64,000 nucleotides of DNA from Moryella indoligenes (lineage in GTDB: Bacteria; Bacillota; Clostridia; Lachnospirales; Lachnospiraceae), in NCBI RefSeq assembly GCF_030812885.1, contig NZ_JAUSTO010000012.1:1-64000 (forward strand). The letters run 5' to 3'. How positions within the stretch are numbered: position 1 is the first letter of the stretch; every line of letters starts with the position of its first letter. The position numbers and the translations under genes are program-made. Positions 40,412 to 48,922 of this stretch are shown here, piece by piece. Below the pieces are notes generated by a model, which saw only the letters and a program-made list of their open reading frames with translations, searched no databases and was not told the DNA's origin.

Positions 40412-41453
40412 AACGCACCATATTCTCATAGCCCTCTTCTGTCACCAGGAGCTGGTCCTCGATGCGAACGCCGCCCCAGCCCGGAATATAGATTCCAGGC
40501 TCGATGGTGCGGACATTTCCCGCCGGGATCGGGTCAGTGTCCATCATAGAACAGAAGGGCCCCTCGTGTACAAAGAGGCCGATTCCGTGCCCGATGTTTG
40601 TATACTGATAGCCCATATACTCCGTGTCCCGGATCGCCTTCAGTGAGGCCTCATAGATCTCTCTTCCGGTGACGCCCGCCTTCGTGACGGCGAGGGAATC
40701 CTCCACCATGCGCTTCTCCAGCTCATATACCTCCCGCTGCTTTTCCGTGGCCTTTCCGACGACCACAGTTCTGGTCATGTCGGACATGTAGCCATGCACC
40801 TGACAGCCAAAATCCATCAGCACAAAGTCACCGTACTCCACGGCCTTCTCTGATGGAATGCCATGGAGAAGAGAGGTTCTCGCGCCGGAAATCAGAATAT
40901 TTCCATAGGGCATGGTGTCTGCCCCCTCCTGCACCATATACAGAGAAAGCTTTGCGGCAAGCTCCTTCTCCGTGACTCCCACCCGTATCTCCGGCAAAAG
41001 CTTCTCCAGCGCGCGGCAGGATATCTCACAGGCAGCGCGCTGATACTGTATCTCCTGCGGCGTCTTAATGCGGCGCATCTTCTCTATGACATCCACTGTC
41101 GGAATGAGCTCTCCGCGTATTTTCCCAGAGAAATCCTGATAGAAGGCGTAGCTCAGGCGATCTGCTTCGAAAGCAACTGTTCGGCAGTTATTTTCCTGCA
41201 TGAGAGCCTGCACCGCATCCCCGATGGTTCTCCCGGGCTTTCTCCAGACACATATCTCATAGTCCGGGCACTCAATCGCAGCCTGCTCCGTGTAGCGCGG
41301 ATCTGTCAGAAAGTAGTACTTGTTTTTCAGAATCAGCAGGTAGCTGTCCGCTCCGGTAAAACCGCTGATGAAGCGCAGGTTTTCCTGCTTTGCGATAAAA
41401 AAACAGTCGATTTTCGCTTCTTCCATGTAGCGCAGCAGCTTCTCTTCATTCAT
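40386..41453 (-). CDS. M24-family Xaa-Pro aminopeptidase-like metallopeptidase
   Basis: A 355-residue M24B peptidase with an N-terminal creatinase-like domain (about 1-130) and a C-terminal pita-bread catalytic domain. The dinuclear metal ligands are visible: Asp in LMDFGCQ, Asp in MSDMTRT, His in IGHGIGLFVHEGP, and the Glu residues in TIEPGIYIPGWGGVRIED. It would release an N-terminal residue preceding proline, or split Xaa-Pro dipeptides, in the cytoplasm. It ends the run of oppABCDF, XRE-cupin and proline iminopeptidase genes, all on one strand. Confidence 0.92.
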   Translation of the reverse strand: MNEEKLLRYMEEAKIDCFFIAKQENLRFISGFTGADSYLLILKNKYYFLTDPRYTEQAAIECPDYEICVWRKPGRTIGDAVQALMQENNCRTVAFEADRLSYAFYQDFSGKIRGELIPTVDVIEKMRRIKTPQEIQYQRAACEISCRALEKLLPEIRVGVTEKELAAKLSLYMVQEGADTMPYGNILISGARTSLLHGIPSEKAVEYGDFVLMDFGCQVHGYMSDMTRTVVVGKATEKQREVYELEKRMVEDSLAVTKAGVTGREIYEASLKAIRDTEYMGYQYTNIGHGIGLFVHEGPFCSMMDTDPIPAGNVRTIEPGIYIPGWGGVRIEDQLLVTEEGYENMVRFTRDLIEL

Positions 41454-41529
41454 TTCAATGCCCTCTCCTCTCAGAATTTCAATTCAAAATATTGCTCGGG
41501 AAAGTGCCTCCGGCGCTCCCCGCATAGCT

Positions 41530-42414
41530 TCAATCGTACTGCTCCATCCACTCATTCAGCAGCGCACAGTAGCGCTCATTGTCCTCGACAAAACACATGT
41601 GACGACAGCCGGGGAAGAGCTCCCAGCGCGCATTCGGAAGCCCGTCGTACATAGTCTTCGCAATGAGCGGCGTGCAGAGATCATTTGTCCCGCTGATGAT
41701 GAGGGACGGTATCTCTATCTCCCGAAGCCGCGACCGGTACTCCCAGTCCTTAAAGATTCCAGTTGCCTGAAACTCATTCTCGCCCTGCGTAGCAAGATAG
41801 GCGCTCCGTCCTGCCCTCTTTGGTCTCCTGAGACACTCCGGGCTCTCCGCTGTCGGCGCTCCGGCGCAGAAGAGCTCCATATAGTGCGCCTCCGCCCTCT
41901 TGTACAGCTCCCCGCTGTAATCCCCGCTCTGCTCCGCCTCACGGACAGCTGCCTGCTCCTCTGCCGGCAGAAAGGCAAGCTGACGGTGCTGTTCCTCTGC
42001 CCAGAGTGCGCAGGAAGGAAGCGAACTCGAGAGTATTAATGACTGAACCCCCTCCGGTCTGTAGTTGCAGAGGTATTCGATCGCCAGCATCCCACCCCAG
42101 GACTGTCCGAGCAGATGCAGCTTCTCGAGCTTCAGCGTCTTTCGAAGCAGCATGAGCTCCTCATCCCATGTTTTGTAGGTCCATAGCTCCGGATGTTCTC
42201 CCTCAACCCACGAATTCCCGCAGCCGAGCTGATCGTAGGAGATCACCTCTCTGCCTTCCTCTGCAAGACAGTCCAGCACCTCAAAGTAGTTGTGTGTGGA
42301 GCCCGGCCCTCCGTGGAGCAGCAGCAGAGGTTTCTTCCCGCCCCTGCTCTCTCCGACTATACGGTAGTAAGTCTGATAGCCCAGATATGGAATATAGCCC
42401 TCCCGAATCTTCAT
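41530..42414 (-). CDS. pip: Proline iminopeptidase (alpha/beta hydrolase, S33)
   Basis: A 294-residue alpha/beta hydrolase of peptidase family S33. Oxyanion region LHGGPGSTHNYF, nucleophile Ser in GQSWGG, Asp in SGTNDLCTP and His in GCRHMCFVED form the catalytic set. The family cleaves N-terminal proline from peptides; the HGGPG plus GQSWGG pair is diagnostic. The ATG at 42414 follows AAGGGGAG; a longer frame to 42453 is less likely. Lying between the cupin regulator gene and the M24 peptidase gene, it suits digestion of imported proline-containing peptides. Confidence 0.92.
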   Translation of the reverse strand: MKIREGYIPYLGYQTYYRIVGESRGGKKPLLLLHGGPGSTHNYFEVLDCLAEEGREVISYDQLGCGNSWVEGEHPELWTYKTWDEELMLLRKTLKLEKLHLLGQSWGGMLAIEYLCNYRPEGVQSLILSSSLPSCALWAEEQHRQLAFLPAEEQAAVREAEQSGDYSGELYKRAEAHYMELFCAGAPTAESPECLRRPKRAGRSAYLATQGENEFQATGIFKDWEYRSRLREIEIPSLIISGTNDLCTPLIAKTMYDGLPNARWELFPGCRHMCFVEDNERYCALLNEWMEQYD

Positions 42415-42463
42415 GCTCTCTCCCCTTTCTGCCTCCTGGCGACATGAACTCACTCCGTCTCAC

Positions 42464-43063
42464 TCAGAATATCAGCTTCACCTCATTGTTTGTGCGGAAG
42501 GGATTCGGAGAATTGATCGTCAGGATTTTTGTGATGCAGTTGGTAGGGTTCACCCAGTTGTGCGGCTGCTCCGAGTGGATCTGCACGCTGTCCCCCGGAT
42601 TCAGCAGGTAGTGCTGCCCGTTCAGATATACCTCCAACACCCCTTCCATCACATAGACAAACTCCTCTCCCTTGTGCTGGTACAGCTCAAATTCTCCAAG
42701 ATCACTGTTCGCAAAGGGCATCAGATGAAAAATGCGCGGCAGGCAGGTAAACTCCCCCACGTTATTGCTCAGAATATACTGGACGATCTGCGGGCTCACC
42801 TGAGAGCACTGCAGCTCAAAGCTCCGGCACACCGGCTGATCCTTCCCCGGCGCCGGCACAGAGGTAAAAAAGGAGGAGAGATCCGCGTCCAGTATCTCCG
42901 CGAGTTTCGCGAGAGAATCTATGGCAATTGTGGACTTCCCGTGCTCCAGTTGAGAGAGAAAGCCTATGGACAGACCTGATTTCTCACTCAGCTCCTTCAA
43001 TGTATACTTTTTTTCTGTTCTCAGCGCCTTGATCTTGGTGCCGATTGAAATACTGTGCTTCAT
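42464..43063 (-). CDS. XRE-family regulator with C-terminal cupin domain
   Basis: A 199-residue regulator with a helix-turn-helix at about 8-65 (TLKELSEKSGLSIGFLSQLEHGKS) and a cupin ligand domain at about 110-190 (GEEFVYVMEGVLEVYLNG and NPGDSVQIHSEQPHNWVN). This PuuR-like layout usually controls amine or amino-acid metabolism. The ATG at 43063 has AGGAGG upstream. It is placed between oppF and the proline iminopeptidase gene, so it may regulate the whole peptide-use unit in response to an amino acid or peptide. Confidence 0.9.
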   Translation of the reverse strand: MKHSISIGTKIKALRTEKKYTLKELSEKSGLSIGFLSQLEHGKSTIAIDSLAKLAEILDADLSSFFTSVPAPGKDQPVCRSFELQCSQVSPQIVQYILSNNVGEFTCLPRIFHLMPFANSDLGEFELYQHKGEEFVYVMEGVLEVYLNGQHYLLNPGDSVQIHSEQPHNWVNPTNCITKILTINSPNPFRTNNEVKLIF

Positions 43064-43118
43064 ACTTCCTCCTGTATTTTTCACTGTCACAACGCATCAT
43101 TGACCCTCGCCGCGTACA

Positions 43119-44087
43119 TCACGATATCTGGTGGCAGGCAACAAAATGTCCGGGGCTCACCTCTCTCAGCTTCGGAAGAGCTTCTCTGCAGCGTTCCGTT
43201 GCGTAGGGACAGCGCTCCGCAAAGCGGCAGCAGTCCGGCGGATTCACCGGACTCGGAACCTCTCCCCTCACCATGATACGCTTCTGCTTTCGCACGAGCT
43301 GCGGATCCGCAACCGGAATGGAGGAGAGCAGCACCTTTGTGTAAGGGTGCAGCGGGTGCGCATAGAGCTCCTCCGTTGTGGTAAATTCAACCATGGTTCC
43401 CAGATACATCACGATGATGCGATCCGAGATATACTTCACCACACTCAGATCATGTGCGATAAAGAGGTATGTGAGCGCCATTTCTGCCTGCAGCTCCTGC
43501 AGCAGGTTCAGCACCTGTGCCTGAATCGACACATCCAGCGCGGAAATCGGCTCATCGCAGACCACAAATTCCGGCTCCACCGCGAGCGCTCTGGCAATCC
43601 CGATGCGCTGCTTCTGTCCGCCTGAAAACTCATGCGGAAAGCGCGAGAGATGATCCCGGTTCAGCCCCACCTTCTTCAGCATTTCCACTACTCTCTCGTC
43701 CATATCCCGCTCGGTGCAGAGCCCGTGCAGCCGCATGCCGTAGCCTACGATATCCTTCACCGTCTGTCTGGGATTCAGGGAGGAGTGCGGGTTCTGAAAG
43801 ATCATCTGTACCTTCTTATGAAACTGCTTCTCCTCACTGCCCTTCAGTGAAAATATATCCTGTCCTCGGTAGCTCAGGCTCCCGTGTGTAGGCTCGTAGA
43901 GCTTCACCAGACAGCGACCTGTCGTTGACTTCCCGCAGCCGCTCTCTCCCACCAGTCCCAGGGTCTCCCCGCGGTAAATGTTGAAGCTCACGTGATCTAC
44001 CGCCTTCAGCAGTTTCTTTCTGCCCAGCTGAAAATACTGACATAGGTCGTCCACCTGAAACAGAACTTCTCTCTCTTTCTTATTCAT
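43119..44087 (-). CDS. oppF: Oligopeptide/dipeptide ABC transporter ATPase F
   Basis: A 322-residue ABC ATPase of the peptide subfamily with Walker A GESGCGKST, Q-loop QMIFQNPHSSLNPRQ, signature FSGGQKQRIGIARAL and Walker B FVVCDEPISALDVS. The C-terminal oligopeptide/dipeptide domain holds the Cys-rich segment PPDCCRFAERCPYATERC, a likely Fe-S site typical of OppF/DppF. It overlaps oppD by 4 bases (ATGA). With OppD it powers uptake by OppBC. Confidence 0.94.
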   Translation of the reverse strand: MNKKEREVLFQVDDLCQYFQLGRKKLLKAVDHVSFNIYRGETLGLVGESGCGKSTTGRCLVKLYEPTHGSLSYRGQDIFSLKGSEEKQFHKKVQMIFQNPHSSLNPRQTVKDIVGYGMRLHGLCTERDMDERVVEMLKKVGLNRDHLSRFPHEFSGGQKQRIGIARALAVEPEFVVCDEPISALDVSIQAQVLNLLQELQAEMALTYLFIAHDLSVVKYISDRIIVMYLGTMVEFTTTEELYAHPLHPYTKVLLSSIPVADPQLVRKQKRIMVRGEVPSPVNPPDCCRFAERCPYATERCREALPKLREVSPGHFVACHQIS

Positions 44088-45112
44088 GCTTCCCCTGTCT
44101 CCCTCGTCCTGTAGCGCTTTCGAAGATCCACCTTCGGAGCTCCGGGATACTGCAGCCAGCAGGCAGATTTATGTTCCTCACTTAAGCGTATCTCCTCCGG
44201 CGCCCTCTCATAACAGATCTGCATGGCATGTGCACAGCGCGCCGCAAAGGGGCAGCCCTTCGGCGGTGCAAAGAGATCCGGCGGTGTGCCCTCAATCGGA
44301 ATCAGCTGACTCTCCTTCGCAGTGTCCAGCGTCGCGATCGAATGCAGAAGGCCTGAGGTGTATGGGTGAGCCGTCTCATAAAAAATCTCATCCACTGTCC
44401 CGCGCTCTGCGATCTTTCCGCCGTACATGATGAGAACGCGGTCGCACATCTTTGCAATTACACCCATATCATGCGTGATCAGGATGATGGAGGTATTCAT
44501 CCGCTCTCTCAGATCCCGAAGCAAATCCAGTATCTGCGCCTCTATGGTCACATCCAGAGAGGTCGTCGGCTCATCCGCAATGATGAGACTCGGCTTTCCC
44601 ACCATGGCAATTGCAATCATGACGCGCTGCTTCATACCGCCGGACAGCTCGTGCGGGTACTGCCTGCAGCGCCGTTCCGGCTCGTTAATGCCGACTGCTC
44701 GGAGTATCTCCAGCGCTCGCTCGCGGATTTCTGCCCTTCTGAGCCTGCGCCCGGCGAGTACTTCCTCAATCTGACGTCCCACCGTCATCGTCGGGTTCAG
44801 GGAGGTCATCGGATCCTGAAAGATAAAACCGATCTCTGCACCGCGTATGCGCCGCATCTCCCCGGCGCTCTTTGTCACCATCTCCTCGCCCTTGTAGCGT
44901 ATGGAGCCGTGCTCAAAAAAGCCCGGCGGCTCAGGATTCAGCTTCAGAATACAGGAGCAGGTCACGGACTTCCCGCAGCCGCTCTCTCCCACTATGCCTA
45001 GTATCTCTCCCTCTTTTACATGAAAGCTCACATCCCGCACGGACTGAACCACGCCGCCATAAGTATGGAAGGAAAATTTCAGCTGACTCACTTCCAGTAA
45101 ATTTTCGCTCAT
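44084..45112 (-). CDS. oppD: Oligopeptide/dipeptide ABC transporter ATPase D
   Basis: A 342-residue ABC ATPase with Walker A GESGCGKSVT, Q-loop FIFQDPMTSLNPTM, signature LSGGMKQRVMIAIAM, Walker B LIIADEPTTSLDVT, and the peptide-transporter C-terminal extension with CPFAARCAHAMQIC. It is the D-subunit partner of OppF. GGAGGG lies upstream of the ATG, and the gene starts 9 bases after oppC ends. Confidence 0.94.
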   Translation of the reverse strand: MSENLLEVSQLKFSFHTYGGVVQSVRDVSFHVKEGEILGIVGESGCGKSVTCSCILKLNPEPPGFFEHGSIRYKGEEMVTKSAGEMRRIRGAEIGFIFQDPMTSLNPTMTVGRQIEEVLAGRRLRRAEIRERALEILRAVGINEPERRCRQYPHELSGGMKQRVMIAIAMVGKPSLIIADEPTTSLDVTIEAQILDLLRDLRERMNTSIILITHDMGVIAKMCDRVLIMYGGKIAERGTVDEIFYETAHPYTSGLLHSIATLDTAKESQLIPIEGTPPDLFAPPKGCPFAARCAHAMQICYERAPEEIRLSEEHKSACWLQYPGAPKVDLRKRYRTRETGEA

Positions 45113-45121
45113 ATTCCCTCC

Positions 45122-46090
45122 TTATTCCGTGCCCCGAAGACGCGGATCGAATGCATCCCGCAGACCATTGCCGAGCTGATTCAGCGCCAGAACCGTGGTG
45201 CAGATAAAAAACGCCGGAACATACAGCATATGCGGCGCCACCCGCAGCATCTTGGTGCCCTCCTTTGCGAGCACGCCCCAGGAGGCCTGCGGCGGGGAGA
45301 TGCCCAGACCGATGTAGCTTAGGAATGCCTCCTGAAAAATAGCACTCGGGATCGCCATTGCCAGATTTGTGATGAGCAGCCCCATAATGTTGGGAATCAG
45401 CTCGCGGATAATGATGCTGAACATCGGCTCTCCCATTACGCGGGCAGCAAGCACAAATTCCTGCTCCTTCAGCCGCAGCACCTCACCGCGGGCAAAGCGG
45501 CAGGTACCCGCCCAGCCAACAATGGCCAGCGCCGTAATCAGCGAGCGGACCCCCGGCCCCAGCACCATCATCACAAGGATATTGACAATCAGCGAGGGAA
45601 TGCCGTAGATCACATCAATGAGCCGCATCACGATCATATCCAGCTTTCCACCGCAGTAGCCGCAGATCCCGCCTATAACTGTTCCTATCATGCTGTTCAG
45701 CAGCGCAGCAATGATTCCGATCGACAGTGAAACGCGCGCTCCCATCCACACCCGCACCCAGAGATCTCTCCCGAGTGCATCCGTGCCGAACCAGTGCGCC
45801 CCTGAGAAGCTCTGCTTCATCGCATAGGCATCCTGCTCGTCAAAGCCATAGCGGCTCAGCGCGGGAGCGAATACCGCCAGCAATCCATATAGTATCAGCA
45901 GACAGAGACTGAAATATGCCACCCTGTTGATCCTGATCCTCCGCCACGCCTCCTGCCAGAAAGTGAGACTCGGCCGGGAGATCGATTCCATTTTTTCAAG
46001 GCTTTTTCCCACATGAATAAAATCCTCTGCTGTAGGGATATAATCCTCCGCCGGCTCTGCAGAGAATTCTCCTGCTTGTATCATATTCAT
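45122..46090 (-). CDS. oppC: Oligopeptide/dipeptide ABC transporter permease C
   Basis: A 322-residue BPD-type permease. A cytosolic N-terminal tail leads to about six helices, with the OppC N-terminal and permease domains; the EAA-loop region is MGEPMFSIIIRELIPNIMG. The FGTDALGRDLWVRVWMGARVSLSIG stretch is the OppC signature. The ATG at 46090 has GGAGGG at 8-base spacing; a longer frame to 46165 overlaps oppB and is rejected. Confidence 0.93.
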   Translation of the reverse strand: MNMIQAGEFSAEPAEDYIPTAEDFIHVGKSLEKMESISRPSLTFWQEAWRRIRINRVAYFSLCLLILYGLLAVFAPALSRYGFDEQDAYAMKQSFSGAHWFGTDALGRDLWVRVWMGARVSLSIGIIAALLNSMIGTVIGGICGYCGGKLDMIVMRLIDVIYGIPSLIVNILVMMVLGPGVRSLITALAIVGWAGTCRFARGEVLRLKEQEFVLAARVMGEPMFSIIIRELIPNIMGLLITNLAMAIPSAIFQEAFLSYIGLGISPPQASWGVLAKEGTKMLRVAPHMLYVPAFFICTTVLALNQLGNGLRDAFDPRLRGTE

Positions 46091-46101
46091 TCTCTGCCCT
46101 C

Positions 46102-47019
46102 CTACTTGGATATCCGGATACGCGGGTCTATTATGCCATAGAGTATGTCTACAATCATATTGCACAAAACCAGAAAGGCGCCATAGAAGGCTGTCATTCC
46201 GAGTATCATCGAGTAGTCATTGTTCTGCACGCTCTCAACATAGTACTTTCCCATCCCGGGAATCGCAAAGATGGACTCAATGACAAAGGTTCCCGTGAGC
46301 ACCGCCGCCACGGTAGGCCCCAGAATTGTGACGACCGGCATGATCGCATTGCGGATCTGATGCCGCCAGGTGATTGCAAGGCCGGAGAGTCCTTTGGCCC
46401 TCGCTGTCTTGATATAGTCCTGCTGTACTACCTCAAGCATGCTGGCCCGCATGATGCGGGAGACCGAGGCCATGGTATAGAAACCAAGACCCACCGCCGG
46501 AAGTACTGTGTAACTCAGTCCCTTATACTCCGCAATGGGAAGCAAGCCCCACTTGATGGCAAAAAAGTATTGCAGCAGAGCACCCATGATAAAATCCGGC
46601 ACGCTGGTGCCGATCACTGCCACGACCACGAAAAACAGATCTATGCGATTTCCGCGGTTTAATGCGGAAATCACGCCAAACACAAGTCCGAATGACACTG
46701 CCATGACCAGTGCCCGGATGCCAAGATCCGCTGAGTAGGGAAAGCTGCCGCGCAGCAGATCATTCACTGTCCGTCCCGGATACTTTGTGGAATAGCCGAA
46801 GTTGCCGTGCAGCAGATTTCCGAGATAAGTCATATACTGCTGCAGCAGAGGCTTGTCGAAGCCATAGTATGCTGCAAGATTTGCTCTCGCCTCCGGTGTG
46901 AGCTTGGGATTATTGAAGGGCCCGCCTGGCATCATCCTCGCCATAAAAAATACGACGGTGACAAGAACCCATATCGTAAGCAGGGATATGACCGCCCGCT
47001 TAAGGATATATTTTTTCAT
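46102..47019 (-). CDS. oppB: Oligopeptide/dipeptide ABC transporter permease B
   Basis: A 305-residue BPD-type permease with six helices. The N-terminal KKYILKRAVISLLTIWVLVTVVFFMARMMPGGPF and the EAA-loop region KARGLS-like ARAKGLSGLAITWRHQIRNAIMP are typical of OppB/DppB. It pairs with OppC in the membrane and is 93 bases downstream of oppA. AAAGGTAG precedes the ATG. Confidence 0.93.
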   Translation of the reverse strand: MKKYILKRAVISLLTIWVLVTVVFFMARMMPGGPFNNPKLTPEARANLAAYYGFDKPLLQQYMTYLGNLLHGNFGYSTKYPGRTVNDLLRGSFPYSADLGIRALVMAVSFGLVFGVISALNRGNRIDLFFVVVAVIGTSVPDFIMGALLQYFFAIKWGLLPIAEYKGLSYTVLPAVGLGFYTMASVSRIMRASMLEVVQQDYIKTARAKGLSGLAITWRHQIRNAIMPVVTILGPTVAAVLTGTFVIESIFAIPGMGKYYVESVQNNDYSMILGMTAFYGAFLVLCNMIVDILYGIIDPRIRISK

Positions 47020-47112
47020 AGACTACCTTTCTTTTGAAAGACGGGATGCAAGCCTGCTTCCGCATCTGCATCCCGCTCCCTGTCAGAATTATCAAAACTT
47101 TAAAACAAAGGC

Positions 47113-48768
47113 TTACTGCTTGTCCACATACATGTAGTTGTAGTTCAATCCTACAAAGTAAGCACTGAGACCGGTGACCCCCTCCTGTACCATGTAACGA
47201 ACCTCTCTCAGCTGCAGCGGAATGAGTGCGCCGTCCTCAAGGAGCGTCTGCTCTGCCTTGAAGAGATTCTCCATTCTCTCGGCCCCCTTTGTCGTTCTGG
47301 AGGCATCCATGAAGCCATCATAGGTATCGCTGTGATAATTCAGATAATTGTAGCTGCTCGTGCTGTACCAGAGCTCCAGATAGCTGTAGGGATCCGAGTA
47401 ATCCGGCGCCCAGCCGCTCATGATGATATCGTACTCATCATTGTTCGGAACGAGCATGGCGTTCTTGGTTGCATAAGGAACCATGTTGATATCAACCTGT
47501 ATACCGAGATTCTTCTGCAGCATGTTGGCTACGATCTGTGCCTCCTTCGTCGCCATGTCCGAATCTGTCACCACCATCCTGAGCTTGATCTCAGACGGAT
47601 CAGAGATCGAGAGCTCCTGCAGTGCCTTTGAGAGATAATCCTTCGCCCTATCAAGGTCGGCCTTCAGCGGGAAGAACTCCAGCGGATATTCCTCACCATA
47701 GGTCTTCTGAACCCCATGCACCTGCGGAAGTACATACCTCTGATTTGCCTGATACAGACCACTGTGTGCAAGGAGATTATACTCCTCCCTGTCGATTGCA
47801 TAATTCATGGCCAGACGGAAATTCTTGTTGGCGATAATCGGATTTCTAAAGTTTGGACCAGCGAAATCATTGGCGCCGCTGTAATAGCTCTGTACCTTGT
47901 CGCTGTACTGCTCGACCAGATCTGTGGATACTTCCACCAGATCCAGCTCTCCGGATTCAAAGAGCGATACCGCGGTGTTGTTGTCTGCAACCGTCTTGAT
48001 CTCAATGCCGTCCAGATGGATTGCATCCGCATCGTAGTAATTTTCGTTCTTTTCCATGGCAAAGCGGCCATTTGTAAACTCTGTGACCATAAAGGGGCCA
48101 TTATAGACCTGCGTGTCCGCGGAGGTACCGAACTTCTCGCCATACTTTTCCACAAGATCCTGTCTCACCGGCATAAAGGAACACATGCTCAGCATTCCGA
48201 GAAAATAATCTGCCGGAGTTTCAAGCTCCACTTCAAGAGTGAAATCATCCGTGGCTTTTACCCCCAGCTCCTCCGGCGGAACCTCTCCCGCCGTGATCGC
48301 CGCGCCGTTCTTCAGCACCGCGCCGATGTAGGAGGTCGCCGATGCAGACGCGGGGTCGCAGAGGCGTTTCCAGCCATATTCATAATCATGCGCTGTCACC
48401 GTCTGACCATCCGACCACTTGCCATCCTCTCTCAGGTGGAAGGTATACTTTAAGCCGTCCTCGCTGATATCGCAGCTCAGTGCCTCAGCCGGTCTGATGT
48501 CTCCATCCACATTGCGGTAGAGTCCGTCAAAAATATGGTAACAGACCGTCGCATCCGGAACGGAGTCACATTTATCGGGATCAATAATCGTAATATCCGC
48601 TGTATTCGAGTAGCGGAATATCTTCTTCCCTGAAGCCGATCCCCCGCTCTGCTGTGTCTCAGCACCGGCCGCAGCTGTTGTCTCCACAGTCGTGGTAGGA
48701 GTGGAACATCCCACAGTACTCAGCATTGCAAGCGTCAGTATAAGCGCAAGTGCCCCTTTTCTTCTCAT
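47113..48768 (-). CDS. oppA: Peptide-binding lipoprotein (OppA family)
   Basis: A 551-residue family 5 extracellular solute-binding protein with lipobox VGCS after the signal peptide (about residues 17-22). Conserved segments include AEALSCDISEDGLKYTFHLREDGKWSDGQ, RKDVVPDAT-like CDSVPDATVCYHIFDGLY, and MSGWAPDYSDPYSYLELW near the C-terminus. Its size and motifs fit oligopeptide binding. The first gene of the opp unit, it has GGAGGAAAC upstream of the ATG and a promoter at 48822-48849. Confidence 0.93.
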   Translation of the reverse strand: MRRKGALALILTLAMLSTVGCSTPTTTVETTAAAGAETQQSGGSASGKKIFRYSNTADITIIDPDKCDSVPDATVCYHIFDGLYRNVDGDIRPAEALSCDISEDGLKYTFHLREDGKWSDGQTVTAHDYEYGWKRLCDPASASATSYIGAVLKNGAAITAGEVPPEELGVKATDDFTLEVELETPADYFLGMLSMCSFMPVRQDLVEKYGEKFGTSADTQVYNGPFMVTEFTNGRFAMEKNENYYDADAIHLDGIEIKTVADNNTAVSLFESGELDLVEVSTDLVEQYSDKVQSYYSGANDFAGPNFRNPIIANKNFRLAMNYAIDREEYNLLAHSGLYQANQRYVLPQVHGVQKTYGEEYPLEFFPLKADLDRAKDYLSKALQELSISDPSEIKLRMVVTDSDMATKEAQIVANMLQKNLGIQVDINMVPYATKNAMLVPNNDEYDIIMSGWAPDYSDPYSYLELWYSTSSYNYLNYHSDTYDGFMDASRTTKGAERMENLFKAEQTLLEDGALIPLQLREVRYMVQEGVTGLSAYFVGLNYNYMYVDKQ

Positions 48769-48821
48769 ACAGTTTCCTCCTTTGCAGTGTTTGCGCGGTA
48801 AATCGCTGATGCTTATGTATC

Positions 48822-48849
48822 ATTATAATACTTAAACAGTGCAGCGCAA
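48822..48849 (-). promoter_or_regulatory. opp operon promoter
   Basis: On the minus strand TTGCGC (48844-48849) and TATAAT (48822-48827) with 16-base spacing lie about 60 bases upstream of oppA. The -10 is inside the partial dyad GTATTATAATGATAC. Confidence 0.6.
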
Positions 48850-48922
48850 TCTATATATGCGTGAATTCTCCATTCACCTCTTCCAAGCCAATGAAACTCC
48901 CAGATAGCCGGCATGCATTCGC

